NCBI GenBank assembly: GCA_030562195.1
Contig: CM060200.1
Coordinates: 37,393,468-37,457,467 of the forward strand
Source of the DNA: Nipponacmea schrenckii
Taxonomy: Eukaryota > Mollusca > Gastropoda > Lottiidae
Direction: 5' to 3'
DNA: 64,000 bases
Shown here piece by piece: positions 36,339 through 54,216 of this stretch; within the stretch, counting starts at the first letter, position 1; every line of letters begins with the position of its first letter. The notes beneath the pieces were generated by a model that saw only the letters and a list, made by a program, of their open reading frames with translations, made no database searches and had not been told where the DNA came from. The position numbers and the translations under genes were made by a program.

Positions 36339-38596
36339 TTTCTCTTCCATATTCTAATAACATATCGTGTATAGTGTACATAGAAATCACTAATGGTGTT
36401 TATACTTTTATTTTTACTATAACTTGCTTTTATAATCTACGCACAATTACATTCCAATTTGAGACCGCGGTCTTTCAAACGTAGGCCTAACGAAGTGTGT
36501 TGGTGATGGCAATTGTGGATATTTCTCGTTTGGAGCTGAAAACTTTCGTCCAAAGTAAAACGTGTTGTTGGCTGAAATAACGGGAACCTTTACTTAGTAT
36601 GAATGTGAAAATGGTGGATGTGTTTCAGAATTTGCCAAGACCTATATTATGGTGTCACAAACTGTTTCAAAATACAACTTCACCTGAAACGTTATAAATA
36701 TGTTACGTACTGAGTTTAGGTACACAACTTGTTTTATCGGCTTAATTATATATCAATATTATTTCAACTAGTGCTAGTTGTGATTTACGGTGGGTTTTAT
36801 GCACCTATGCTAAACATAAAATTATGGCATAAATGCTCATAAATACTATTTCTTTCATTTTATTATCGTAGTTAGTTAAACTAATTTTCTTAATGAAATG
36901 AAGCATAGAAAACATTGTTCGTATATTATTTGACTGTCATTGGTTTTAAAACTGAATTATTCAGTATTCGCATTATGATTCCCACATCGCATTATGATTA
37001 TTACTGCCTGTTAAAATTGCGTTTTGTGGCGTTTTATAGCAAAACTTAATTTTTGTTTGTTTGCAAATTAAATGCAAATTTATTAACCATTAAAATTCCA
37101 AGTTAGAAACTTGAAAAATGAGCATAACATGCGTAATAGGGCGTTCTGGAAAAAAGCCCGAGAAGGGCGGGGGTGAGAGGGTGTCTCTCCGAGGCTAGGC
37201 CCGAAATGCCGGATCCCCTTAAGGCCGGTTGTCTAGATAAGATAGCAGAAGCCTCCAGACGCTAAGGTCCAATCCCTAAATACGCTGAATTACGTACATG
37301 TATATGTTTTTTCAGGAGGTCATATCAAGATATTTACTTAATACCTGTGTATCTTTTTAAATATATACTCGAAATTACAAAATATGCTTTGATGGGAATT
37401 TATTGTATTGATAACAAGTGATTGTTGATAGTGCTCAACATTCTGGAATCAGAAAAGCCATTGAAATGTATTTACTAAATGTTGTTTATATATCACAGGA
37501 ACACTAAAATTATGGACGTCCAATTTTGTGTTTAATATATCAGATATCATATTAATAATATTTTTCACTTTCATAAATCAGTGTGTTATGTTAAATAATA
37601 TTAACAAGGGAAATAAACTGTTCTTGTTATAGCTTATTTTTATGCTGTATTCATTACGGCGGAGATGTACAGTGTTCCAATTAGAAAATGATAAACATAT
37701 TTATATGGTAAATATTTGTGTTGCTTATGATAATTTTAACCGTATTACGATTCCTGTATTTTTCGAATAAACTGAAATTATGACAAGACTTCATAGACAT
37801 AATTTGGCATAGATCCTTCGTTGTTGATTTACCTTCAAGGTTGAAGAATCATTAATTATTTTACTAAATAGAATTCCGATTGTTTGTTTAATATATCTGA
37901 TATTCCAATCATATGAACAACTAGAAGTCACATTTAAATACAAAAATATCAAAACGTCGACTTTTCCTCATTGAGCTGCAGTCTTGGTTACGTCGTAAGC
38001 GTAACCCGTCGAGAACTCGATGTAATTTTAGCTATCTGCGTTCACCAATAGAAAACACCTCTTCCAAGCATAATATTGAAGTTACCAATGGCAATTACCA
38101 CATCTGAAATTGTATTTTCCATGTTCCCCCTGAGTTAACAAATACAGCATTATATGCCACCTAAAGAGGTCAAACAAATAGATATTGAAGTATACATGGC
38201 CCAAAATGAACAAGGATCCAGTTACCAATTGCATTTCTACTTTTCTGGCTGAGCCAATTACAACTGAGTCAACTGAAGTAATTGGAAAGGAACAAAGTAG
38301 TCAAATGAAGAGGACTTTACAATGGGCTAAAAATTTTCGTGACAAATCCTAACAACATAAATACACTCCACCAATTATCACAAACTATACAATAATTGAT
38401 ATGTTTGTAATTATTTATATATATATAAATTATAATATGTTAAAATGCACATGATGGACATATCTAGATATTTACAATTCTTAATAATCTGCTGCATAAA
38501 GATTTCTGAATCACAAATTGCCATAAAGCAAATAAATATATAAGTAAAAGTCATAAAATCAAATCCGAGATGAATGTTTATGAACAGTTGCACAGT
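36339..38596. other. 3' flank between SRCR receptor and CFAP161
   Basis: Contains the receptor's 3' UTR; candidate AATAAA hexamers on the + strand lie at 37612-37617 and 37766-37771. A GC-rich patch (about 37135-37270) stands out from the AT-rich background and is described in the findings. No gene was found. CFAP161 ends convergently on the other strand. Confidence 0.5.
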
Positions 38597-38601
38597 TTAT
38601 T
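38596..38601 (-). terminator. AATAAA poly(A) signal overlapping the CFAP161 stop codon
   Basis: On the minus strand the 3' end reads TCTCAATAAACTG: the TAA stop lies inside the AATAAA hexamer. I see no other AATAAA in the next 200 bases. This would give a very short 3' UTR, so it is a candidate signal rather than a proven one. Confidence 0.45.
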
Positions 38602-41600
38602 GAGAGGTTGGAGGAGTTGTTGAAGTTTCTGATTGGTTGTTATTCTGTGATAGAGTGGATATCATGTTATCTCCAGGTACACCCATTGTGATTGTCCATA
38701 AATTAAAATCTTCCTCAGCTTTATGTGAATTTAAACTGGTATGAGCTGAAATCTCATACTCTCGTCCTAATGGTGTCCTACAAAAATATAAAAATATATC
38801 TTACACTGGAAATAACATGGTTAGTCCTATCTAAGAGAGACTTGCTGAAATATAGACACTAATCTAGACTCTAAATGTAGATCAATAACAAATGAAACAA
38901 ACTATGGATAAATTTTATTGATCAAAAAAAAAAAATCATTAAGTTTATCATGTAATTATTTTTTTAAATAGCAAATGATTTATTGATACATACCTTACAA
39001 GGAAATCCTGTTCAACAGCTAAATTTTGATTGGTCTTACAGTGTGTTAATATAACAACATCATTTGCCTAGAAAATAAAACCACCCATATATATTATCTG
39101 GTCTTATTTTTCAAATATGACCAATGTTATTCTTGAAATTTAATAAACAGCAAGGTTTTAAGGTTAAAAAAATTATTTTATTTTAAGATAGCTTGCCAGG
39201 CAAGGATATATAAAATTTGGCAATAACCCAAAAACCATTCATTGAAAATTGTTATCAATGCCAGTGCCAACAACAAATTAGTAAGAGGCAATAACTCAAA
39301 TCCTTCATTGAAAAATTGTCAAATTCAAACTTGATTGAGGTCCAATCAATTCCAATGTTTACATAAAGTTTCATCAAAATCTGTAGAAAATTGTAGCTTC
39401 TATAGTGTCTACAACAAATGTTAACAGACCAACGCACAGGAGCAACAACAATATACATCCACATAATCATGTGGGCGTATAACAAAATAAAGTACTGATG
39501 ATATTAATCTAGAGACTATTAATCTTAATGATCAAACAATACTAAAAATAATCTAACACAAACTTACTTTCACAGGGGCGCCTTCATACTCCATTCTTAA
39601 CCTGGGTTCTTTATGAACAACTTGCCACTGTGTTAAAAATGATGGTTCACTAACTAGAGAGACCAACTGATGTCGAGATTTCTTGGCACATTTCATAAAG
39701 GTACAATTATCACTGTGTAACAGTAACTGAAAGGTAAAACAGGTTTATGCAGAGCAGATTCACTTTTAACGAAGGTTAGGCACATCAGTAACATTTCTGC
39801 CCATTTCTTCATTGTCTGGTCTGGGGAAAATCTCATGAGTGTAAGTTTTTTTTAAGGTATCAACATAACTCAAAATTTACAACTTGTATTTTTGAGTGCA
39901 TAAATATTTAAAACAAATAAATGTCATCTTTATGAGATTCCAGTAATTCAAGAGTTTCTAACACTAAGACATAGATCTGTGAATTAAATGTGGTCTGAAT
40001 GTTATAAAGTCTAACTAGACTTACCCCTCCTGCTTCTGGTAAAGTAGTTAAATAAAATGGTTCACCATATCTCAACACATCATCACTTCCACTTACACTA
40101 AAAATGTTACAAAAATATAATTTCTAAGTCCTTTGCAAATTTTGTATTATTTTTAAAATTCCATTTCCAAAGAATAATTTGACCATGGCTTTGATTATAA
40201 TCAATGATATCTTTAGTCTCAGTTTGTGTAATCTTTCTGGTTTGAGATACAATATAACCAGACTGTCATGCATCATTGGCCACAGGATATTATGGTTATA
40301 GGTTATAAGTAACATAAGTTTCACCAGGTTATCTGTAATGTTTAAGCATGCAGAAATTGAAATTACTTTGATAACAGAAGATTGGTTCTTATAAACTTAA
40401 CTGAGAATAATTTCAGTGATTCTATCATCTGGTCACTAAACTTGATTTCAGAGTAAGTTTGATTATCCAATAAGGTTACTATATAAAAACTTTCTACCTG
40501 GATATTAATTATGTTAAGACTTGAAGAACACTTTATGATCTCTACTCTGAATGTATTGAATCCTTCAAGCATATATTTCGTTTTTGTAATAAATCACAAA
40601 TCCTATGGAACTATCTATCTAATCAATATTTACATGAAAATTTTCCTATTATCATCACCACTTTTCACTTTTGGATTCTTAGAAAAAGATGGACATATTT
40701 TGAAACCTTTATGGCATAATATGCATCATGTTATTATTCTTACAAAATATTTTAAGTATAAACAGATTTTAAGAAAAGCTGACCAAAGTATCTAACAGTA
40801 AAGAACAAGGCCCTAAGATATCAATGTATACAAAACGTCAAATTCTTACTGACCTTTGTACACAAAATACAGTGCGGAGTACAGGTTCTACCGATCTACA
40901 ACCAGTAACATTACATGTGGTAGCAAACTTGTCTTGGGATAACTGCATGGGATCAGTGAGATTTAGAGCCAGGGTACAATCATCTCTTGGTTCAACCCCT
41001 GAAAAATATCTTGTTCTGTCTGTAGCACCTTTACAACATAACATGACAACATCACCAAACCGAATATTACCATCTTGTGATATACTTAAATTTTTCTGAA
41101 AGTCAAAGGATCATATTTACATTAAAACAACCTTTAAATAATCTATAAAAGTACTGTTATTAATAAAAATATTGAAAATACAAATCATTTCACCCTAAAA
41201 AATTCACCAATTCATCTACAGTTGTTGTCAAAGGCCAACAATTCAGGCAATGATCGTATGACACCCTAATGCTTTTGGAGTGAAAGTAACAACTTACCTT
41301 TTGTAATGCTACACCAGCTAAATTACTGGATTTTTGTGTTAACAACTCTCCCTTTTCTCTCTTATCAAGAAAATCTTTTAATGTATCCTATTATTAACAC
41401 AAAATAAATATATCAATAAAGAAACCAGTAGGCCTAGTATAATAATACATTGTAATGACTGCTAATATAGGCCTACAGGTACCATATAAAAGGACCCCTT
41501 TTGGGGCATGAATTAAACAGGCAAGCTACAAAAATAAACAGACGATGTGGATCCCTATTTGGTTCTAGTAGTAGGCTAGTTCCTGACAGTACTGACTATA

Positions 41601-41743
41601 TACAACAACTAAATAACTAATCTACTATAGGCTAATATAGTACTAAACTAAGTTCAAGCAGCAGAAAACCTTACCTCTTCCAGTTGAATATCTTCATTCC
41701 AGTTGCCAACTCGAACAGATGGGTTATAAGTTCTTACACTCAT
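38597..41743 (-). CDS. CFAP161: Cilia and flagella associated protein 161
   Basis: Seven exons on the minus strand: 41743-41675, 41387-41298, 41095-40854, 40097-40025, 39726-39568, 39067-38994, 38777-38597. They join in frame to 295 residues, close to the length of vertebrate CFAP161 (about 300). Recognisable features are the N-terminal VRVGNWNEDIQLEE and DFLDKREKGELL, then GNIRFGDVVML, VLRYGEPF, LRMEYEG and LTHCKTNQNLAVE. CFAP161 is a microtubule inner protein of motile-cilium doublets. The start chosen is the ATG before SVRTYN, which aligns with the family start; no ATG extends it upstream in frame. Exons 3 and 4 join in phase 2 through a GTCAGT donor; the nearby GTAAGA donor would break the frame. 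The stop codon overlaps an AATAAA hexamer. Confidence 0.93.
39190..39485 (-). repeat. Interspersed repeat copy (ATACGCCCACAT family) in a CFAP161 intron
   Basis: Read on the minus strand it begins TTATACGCCCACATGATTAT and continues with phrases such as gaagctacaattttctacag and gagttattgcctctt. The start motif recurs at 53576 and 54217. It lies inside the intron between CFAP161 exons 5 and 6. Its far end holds a short internal duplication (ggcaataac...cattgaaaa, twice). It has no coding capacity and resembles a common mollusc interspersed repeat. Confidence 0.55.
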
Positions 41744-42573
41744 GGTGAAAATAAAGTGTAAACTCCGATGTTTGCTACTGTTAAAAAGTCGTTTGTCTCG
41801 AATAAATTCGAGTCTTCTTCCACAGGTCAAAACCAAAGCCAAATTGTTTACCTTGACAACAAATCTTGATTGCCCAGACACAAATAGACAACGGATTTAT
41901 AACTACTTCCGGTATCTCTAATAAAAACAAATAGTCACCTTTAACCTTATATTAATTAGAGTATATTTGCTTATTCTCTAAACTGAACCAATTTATTCAC
42001 TAAAAATTAATTTCTGGGTGTATAGCAGCTTTATTTAAAATAATTTAACGTGTGCAATTATGGCAAGACAATCAAGACTTTCACTAAAAAAAAAAATCAT
42101 ATTAAACAGAGTTACCTCTCTTAGACCATGTTCAATGATAAAGCGTTAACTGTATATTTGTTAAACGATTACAAAAATGACCACATTGATATCAGATTTA
42201 GCTAAAAATCAGGTTTGGAATTTTAGCCACCATAATGTATAGTGTTGGCCCTAGTTGTAAGCCTTATGGGCTACTTTGCGATTAGCTGACAGGAGGAGTT
42301 ATAATGTATTTTTTGTACTTGATGGGTTATTTTAATTCAACCATTTACCATAGTGTTAAAGAATTTCATTTTCAAACAAAAGGCCAAAACAGTATGTTTA
42401 GACCCAATTTTAGATTGGAGAATAAGCCATCTGAGATGAAATGCCGGCATAAATAGATAAAATGAGTAAAAAGCATGTTAGAGCCCTGTGAAATACATCT
42501 TTCTTTTCAAAAATGGAAAATTTTGATATTTTCTGTAGGAGAAACAAAATTACCAGTATAGAATCAACAATAT

Positions 42574-42579
42574 TTTATT
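42574..42579 (-). terminator. Candidate poly(A) signal of HGS
   Basis: AATAAA on the minus strand, about 180 bases downstream of the HGS stop codon: a normal distance for a short 3' UTR. Confidence 0.5.
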
Positions 42580-42760
42580 CATTGCGTAAAAGGTTATTTG
42601 GACAGTTTTACAGAAAGAATACAGTATTATATTGTATTATCAGTATTACACATACAACAAGTTACTGAAACATTATAAATACATGTACTTATTAAAGAAA
42701 TATCACATATGGCCCTAAAATATAATATAACAATCAAAGCTATAAACAGTTCAAATCAGA

Positions 42761-45058
42761 TTAATCAAATGATATAAGTGAAGCTTCTTGCTGGTTTGGA
42801 TTCCGTTGATGCTGGGGTACTTGTTGATACCCAGGTGGACCTTGTCCAGGTGCATTCATATGCTGGGGATTTATCTGTTGGGGTGGCCCTCCTTGATATT
42901 GCCCTGGATGTCCCATCATATTGCCTGGCTGTTGTTGAGGGTTTGAATACATTTGTTGATTTGCACCAGGTTGTGGGAGAGCCTCAGACATCCCTTTCAT
43001 TGAAAAAGCATTTGGATCAACATTGGGTGGAAGCTGTGAATAACCAGAATGAGGAGCAATATTCGGATCTGGGACGTAACCCTGGGTCATCTGTTGCTGT
43101 GGTCCATCTGTCTGAAGCTGGTAGTGCCCAGGAGGACCTTGTGTCATTCCTTGACCACCAGCATGACCCATCATCTGAGGTTGGTAAGAAAGGGGCTGAG
43201 AATACATCCCTTGGCTGATCGAGGAATCAGGTGGCATGCTTTGCTGAGGCATATTTGGATGTTGCCCATAGACCCCAGTCTGATGAACTGGGGATCCCTC
43301 TTGAGAACCATTAGGACTAAAAGCATAGCTAGGTCCTTGCATGTGCTCTGGCAAAGGCTGCCCTTGCCCAGGGCCATACATTTGTTGTGGCATACCTTGG
43401 GGCTGACCAGGTCCCCCAGCATACATTTGTTGTGGGTAGCCATAAGCCTGGTATTGCCTTATCTGAGTCATCTGCCTCTGCTGCTCAAGCCTCACCTGCA
43501 TTTCCCTTTCTTGTTCGTGTAATTTCTGTAAAGCCATCTGTCTCTGCATTTCCAAATATTCATGCTTCTTCTGTCTCATGATTTCTAGTTTTTGAGCCAT
43601 TTGTATTTGCCTCTGTCTCTCAAACTCTTCTGCTTCCATCCTCTTCTTTTCTCTGTGTTCTTCTCTCAATGAGTCTAAAGCTTCTCTAGCATCTCTGAGC
43701 TGTGCCAACTTATCCTGAAGACCTTCATAAAATGTCCTCAATTCTTCCTGTTCCTGCATGTAAGTCATCAACTGTGGGTTCATGTTGCTAATGACATTGA
43801 ATAAAGACTGAACAGATGAGTCATTGGCAATGCTTCTTCCTCTAATTGAGTTACTTTGCATTCTGTTGATGAAAATCTGAATACTAGTGCTGAGAGCATG
43901 GAGAAATTGAGTTTGATCTGCATCAGTGTCACCATTTTGATAAACTACTGGGCTAGTCACATTTACTTCATTTTGTTTTGCTGATGTAGAAACTGGCTCT
44001 GATGTGACCACAGGAGCAGATGGTGTAGTGGTTGACACTTTAGTTTCTTCTGATCTCTGCACCCAATAATTACGGTTCAAGTATCTTGCCAGCTCAGGAT
44101 CCATATCAGCTGTATCAACCATTGGAACTGGTGCATTAGAAGTTTGATTATAAGTTGGAGCTTTACTCTGAGGAGAAACAGAGCGTTCATTCTTAGAATA
44201 ATTTGAGTAGTTGGCTTTCAGTCTACTCTTTTCACTTGTCTCATGTTCACTCTTGGACAGGGCCAGTGCCAGCTGTAATTCTTCTTCCTCTTGGATTTCT
44301 TGTTCAGTCTTTGATGGTGGTGATTGAGACTGCTTAGACAGAGGACTTGCCAAGTATTCTTGTGGTAGAGCATCTTCACTAGTTGATTTAGCAGCAGCAG
44401 CACTTTTGTTGATTGATTCATAGCAGGAATCACAGACTCTGACTTCTCGTTCTATACCATATTTGGGTATAATTGATGATTTAGCTGAACATTTATTACA
44501 GTAAATTTCACCACAGGCTCTGCAGTGATGTTTTCTCTGCACCATACCGAATTGAACACGACATCTTGTACAAACATCAGAATCTTTCCACTCTGGAGCC
44601 TTTTCAGCCATAAACATAGCATCAGCTTCCTTCAAAACAGGAAATTTAAATCCTTCCATCTTCATCAGGTGAAATGTATCTTGAACCACTTTGTAGTTGG
44701 GTTCATTACGGAAAGCATGGGCCCATGCCTGAACCAATTCCAGGATCTTTCCTTTGACAGGATCATTTCTAGTTTTGGCTTGATCTTTCAAAAACTCCAT
44801 GTATTCTTTTGTGGCAATTTCTTCATGAACAGCATTTCCACAGTTCTTGACAACGGATTCCAGTACTTGAAGAGCATACATGGCAACATGAGGATTGTCT
44901 GTTGAAATTTTCTTCTTGATTGCCCCCATCGCAAACTTGGCCACAACATCCTTTTGTCGGATACTGTCACAAATTTGTAAAATTGAATCCCAGTCTGGTT
45001 CTAATAGTAGTTGACTGGTCGCTTTTTCCAGGCATTTATCAAACTGGGTCTTGAACAT
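42761..45058 (-). CDS. HGS: Hepatocyte growth factor-regulated tyrosine kinase substrate (Hrs), ESCRT-0
   Basis: One open frame of 765 residues without introns. VHS domain about 1-145; FYVE zinc finger about 161-215 with the RKHHCRACG signature and paired cysteines; ubiquitin-interacting motif about 257-273 (EEEELQLALALSKSE); the conserved DPELARYLNRNYW about 320-332; coiled coil about 430-540; Gln/Pro/Gly/Met-rich tail; C-terminal LISFD, a clathrin-box type ending kept in Hrs proteins. Hrs binds endosomal PI3P and ubiquitinated cargo and, with STAM, forms ESCRT-0. The ATG at 45058 aligns with the family N-terminus (FDKCLEKATSQLLLE). The reading frame is intact and all key motifs are present, so it looks functional. 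The lack of introns is notable because vertebrate HGS has many. Confidence 0.96.
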   Translation of the reverse strand: MFKTQFDKCLEKATSQLLLEPDWDSILQICDSIRQKDVVAKFAMGAIKKKISTDNPHVAMYALQVLESVVKNCGNAVHEEIATKEYMEFLKDQAKTRNDPVKGKILELVQAWAHAFRNEPNYKVVQDTFHLMKMEGFKFPVLKEADAMFMAEKAPEWKDSDVCTRCRVQFGMVQRKHHCRACGEIYCNKCSAKSSIIPKYGIEREVRVCDSCYESINKSAAAAKSTSEDALPQEYLASPLSKQSQSPPSKTEQEIQEEEELQLALALSKSEHETSEKSRLKANYSNYSKNERSVSPQSKAPTYNQTSNAPVPMVDTADMDPELARYLNRNYWVQRSEETKVSTTTPSAPVVTSEPVSTSAKQNEVNVTSPVVYQNGDTDADQTQFLHALSTSIQIFINRMQSNSIRGRSIANDSSVQSLFNVISNMNPQLMTYMQEQEELRTFYEGLQDKLAQLRDAREALDSLREEHREKKRMEAEEFERQRQIQMAQKLEIMRQKKHEYLEMQRQMALQKLHEQEREMQVRLEQQRQMTQIRQYQAYGYPQQMYAGGPGQPQGMPQQMYGPGQGQPLPEHMQGPSYAFSPNGSQEGSPVHQTGVYGQHPNMPQQSMPPDSSISQGMYSQPLSYQPQMMGHAGGQGMTQGPPGHYQLQTDGPQQQMTQGYVPDPNIAPHSGYSQLPPNVDPNAFSMKGMSEALPQPGANQQMYSNPQQQPGNMMGHPGQYQGGPPQQINPQHMNAPGQGPPGYQQVPQHQRNPNQQEASLISFD

Positions 45059-45706
45059 TTTGATTCTCTATTTCTTCTCACAATGAATTTAAACTACGAA
45101 ATAAATTTGAACTTTGTGAATGTCTTTTTTAAGATCTCTTAGACTGTATCTTGTGATTTTGTGACAAATGATTCAGTTTTGTTTCTATTTTTAGATTTGA
45201 CTTGATGAGGTGGATAATAAATACGGATCAATCGAAAGATTGTGGATATAAACAACTGAGACAATATTATGTCTTTAAGACCTTACTTTTGTAAAATGAT
45301 GCTTAAATTGTACTTTTAGTTACACATAAATTTTAAGTTTTTTTCTATAGCCAATATTGTAATTTCTTGTCTTTTTCAAATTCATTATAACTATCATTTG
45401 CAATTCATTTTCCAATCCGTAATGTATGCATTGTTTACGGAAACCTTCGTAAATTTTTATTTATTTTGTTATCATCAAACTATTCATCTCTGTCAAAACT
45501 ATAAGACTTTATTATGTAAATGATCCACAAAAACATTAAGCTTTTTTAGTTTTTTGAACTTATTTTCAATCTCGCAAATTCTCGAGCACCTGTCTACGTC
45601 AATAGAAAGTCAACGTCCGCCATATTGTGGGTGCTTCCCAAAACATATAGTTGACAGGCGAGACTTTAGTTCGATTTATCTTTGAGACGGTGTTGAACTA
45701 GAAAGC
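45059..45706. promoter_or_regulatory. Shared divergent promoter region of HGS and GOLPH3
   Basis: 648 bp separate the two start codons, which face away from each other. The GOLPH3-proximal side contains CCGCCATATTG (45617-45627), a close match to the YY1-type initiator-region element common near housekeeping starts, and a CRE-like TACGTCA (45595-45601). No TATA box is evident. This arrangement is usual for co-expressed housekeeping pairs; actual transcription starts cannot be placed. Confidence 0.45.
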
Positions 45707-50802
<5,096 letters not shown>

Positions 50803-53575
50803 TATCTGTGTTCCTTTCCAACTTGTGGGATTTATTTTAATTATAAAGATATGAAGATCTTATTCAACTGCAGAATTTTAAGTTTCAATATTTCATTTTC
50901 ATATCTAGTGGATATTAAAGTATCATATCTGGAGTTATCTACCTTTTATTCCCTTTGAACATGGAAAAATTCTTAGTTGACTTTGATTGAAGCTCAGGTT
51001 TGACTGAAGGATCAAAACTGAACTGTTATATTTTCTAGAGATGGGACACCTGTGATGAATTATTTGACCCAGTTAAAAGCTTGAATCTGATCCAAATTTG
51101 TTGGAGCTTCAAAAAAAAAAGTTAACATTGCAAAGAATTCCAATATATGGTTAAAAAAATTTGTTTAGCCATATCTCCTTTGATCTTTGACTCTCACTTG
51201 TGCACTGATAAGATCGTATTTTTTACAGAAACTCTAGCTTCTCCTCAGAGGTTGAATGAGGGTCACCCAATGATGGTCTACAAGAAAAATGCAGAACTGA
51301 ATTATGAAGGTTGCTTCTTAATGGTTAAGATCATCACTCTATAGAGTTGTGTATTTATATTTGATATCCTGCTGATCTGCTGACATTATTATTACAAAGT
51401 GATGTCTTGTGATGATTTGCGGTCCCCTTTCAGGTTTCAATGAAGTTCTCAAAAATGCATATAAGACAGCTGTAAGCTATGATATAATAGGACTTAAATT
51501 GACATCACTGACTTCTATTGTATGTTATTTTAATCTTATATTCCTTTTGAAGTTTCTCTATTCTTGTTGTCAGAAAAGACACTTTGCTTGTTTCTTAATC
51601 CATCTTCTAACACTACTGAGCATTGATTGCTATCATTATCTTTGTTTTTTTTTTTCTGGGTACTAATTGAATTTCATACCTAATTGTTGGCTTTTAACAT
51701 TTTAGTTTTTCTTATTATTTTTTTCCTTTACATGTTGTTATGTTGTCAAACTTATATTATTAATTGTTTGTATATAATGAAAGATGAAATATATTTATGC
51801 TAGGTTTAAATATTTTAAAGTTTATCTGTTTAGTGCTTTGATAATTCACCAATGATTTGAAAAGAAAGAGACCATTAGAGATTTCTTTTAATAATTGTCA
51901 TTCAGCTGTCCATAGTAAGAAAAAAATCACTTCAGCCAGTACAATTGCTATCTGTGCTTAAATATTGAAAAATATTGTTTCAATAACTGATCAACTGTTT
52001 TAGAATTGCTAAAATAGTAGATACTGTAAAAACTATAGATAAGGAATCAGATGCAAACTGTTCACACATCAATTTTGTATTGTACACAAGCTGCATATTT
52101 ATTCAAACTTGCAATTAAATGTCACTAAGGTCTTTGGTAAATAATTCAAATTTACTTCTCTTATTTAGTTAATTAGTATTAAGTGAGCCAAATGTGTAGT
52201 ATATATCTATAGTATTTATTCACAGGCACACAGAAACATCTCTTTTTGATTCTGAGAATGCAATGATTCGCCAGGACATAATTTGAATAGTTATCTATTG
52301 GTCACCTTACCAGCAAAACAAACCTATTGACCATTGGATTCAAGTTATAAATGGCTGCTAATACTTGTTGATTCATAGGCTTTTAACTTTCAGAATGATT
52401 GTGCAATCCTGTATCTTATTTTCATAGACACATATTTTCTTTAAGTTTTCATTTAAGTACCAACCATTTAACTTTGTGTAAAACTGATCTAATATCCTAA
52501 TACACACTTTCTTTTTTTTTCTTTGAAGGGTGCAGTCTTGTGGTTGCTAGCTGTAACAGTTGACAAATCAATTTTAGATTCTGATCCACAGATTGAGGAT
52601 TCACCCCAATTTGGCCCTTGATGAACTTAAATGAAATTGATATAAGGTCAACTGTTCAAACAAGTAATGACTTGACTGTAGCCCTTATGGTGTATATATT
52701 TGTACAGTTTGGGATTTTGCAGTATTTTGGGGGATATAATCCTTAGGTATAGATGTTATAAAATTCATTCCGATTATAAGAGTGTCCAGTTTAATATTAC
52801 ATATTATCACTAGTACTTTCTCTTTAATATAAACGAATTAACCTTTGACAAGTGTATTATAGACATCTCTTTAAATTGGATATGCAATAATGGTTATTTT
52901 ATGTTGAAGATCTAGTTAAATGTGTATGGGCATTTGAAAAATGAAGCAATCTTCATATGTATCTCTATATTGGAAAATAAATTTTGACATTACGCAATAC
53001 AATCATATATTATGATATGATTGTTGTATATACACGTTATTAGTGTATGTCATTAAGATATATTTACCACAGGTACAAGTCCATGGCAGTCTTAGTCCGT
53101 ATAACCTTAATCTCGTATATTCTCAAGGTTACACCTAGTTTCTTTTTAACCGGCATATGAATAATATTTTTCATCTGGACACCCTTTCATAATCACATAC
53201 TTGTACTTGTGAAATATTCAGGATCACTCACATTTGTAGTATGTATTTTACTTTCACGGAGGTGGTCTTCAAGCCAGGAATTTGTCATATTCATACCTTA
53301 CCATGTTTTAGTTTAATGAGCAGTATATAAAGTATTAAAAAGGTAATTGCTATAAGAATTATTGTGAATATGATGGGATTTTGTCTTATTTTAACTTCAT
53401 CGAGTCTTTCAATAGCTGAATATTTTGCTGTTAGTAGGCTTTTCAATGGTATTTAAGACAGTATAAAGAAAAGACAGATCTATTGTGATATTCATTATCA
53501 TTATTATTATTTTGTGGAAGAAATGCTTTCATTTAACGTATGATTAATAAAAGAAGATTGTAAACACTGCATTTT

Positions 53576-53960
53576 TATACGCCCACATGAAAGAGTGTCC
53601 GTATTTTGCAATGTCCATTCGCCCATCCTGATTTTTTCTTTTGAGTACAATAGAGACTACAGTTTCATCTGATTTAAATGAAAGCTGGTCTAATCAATTG
53701 GATTGGTTAAATCTCCGATGGTTTTCCATTGAACTAGTTTTGAGTTATTGCTCTTGACTTATTTGAGCGCCATAAAAGCTTTACTTTACAACCAAATTTG
53801 GATAAAACTTGGTTGAATCATATCAATTGATAAGATCTTGGTCAATGTTTGAATGAACGGATTTTTCTATAAACGGTTTTTGATTTATTCCCCTTGACCG
53901 GTTGAATGCGTATAAACAAATTGCTAAATTTCACAATGGATAGGTGGACAAGTTCCAATT
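53576..53960 (+). repeat. Interspersed repeat copy (ATACGCCCACAT family)
   Basis: Begins TTTTTATACGCCCACATGAA. It continues with motifs also seen in the CFAP161 intron copy, such as gagttattgctcttgac, and a second internal segment starting near 53780 (aaaacttggttgaatc) that echoes the first. The right boundary is approximate. No coding capacity. Confidence 0.5.
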
Positions 53961-54216
53961 TTACTATTTTTTTTTTAAATTTTCAATTAAAGCTGTTAGG
54001 CATATAGTGTCATGCAATCTATCTTCTGAGAATTTGAAGCTTGAAAGATTTTTTTGCTTATGCTGCTCTTTATTGAATCTAAATGAAAAAAATCTTTTTT
54101 TTTTATCAAATCCACTTTATTGAGTCTTCGTTAGAATGAAATAAGAAACATTCGGATAAAAGAAGAACAAAAAATTTGGATGTTCACAGCAGTTTTAAGG
54201 CCCAAATGGATTCATT

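Noticed and set aside
42761..45058. HGS as a processed pseudogene
   Set aside because: The frame is fully open for 765 codons and every functional motif, including FYVE ligands, UIM and the terminal LISFD, is intact.
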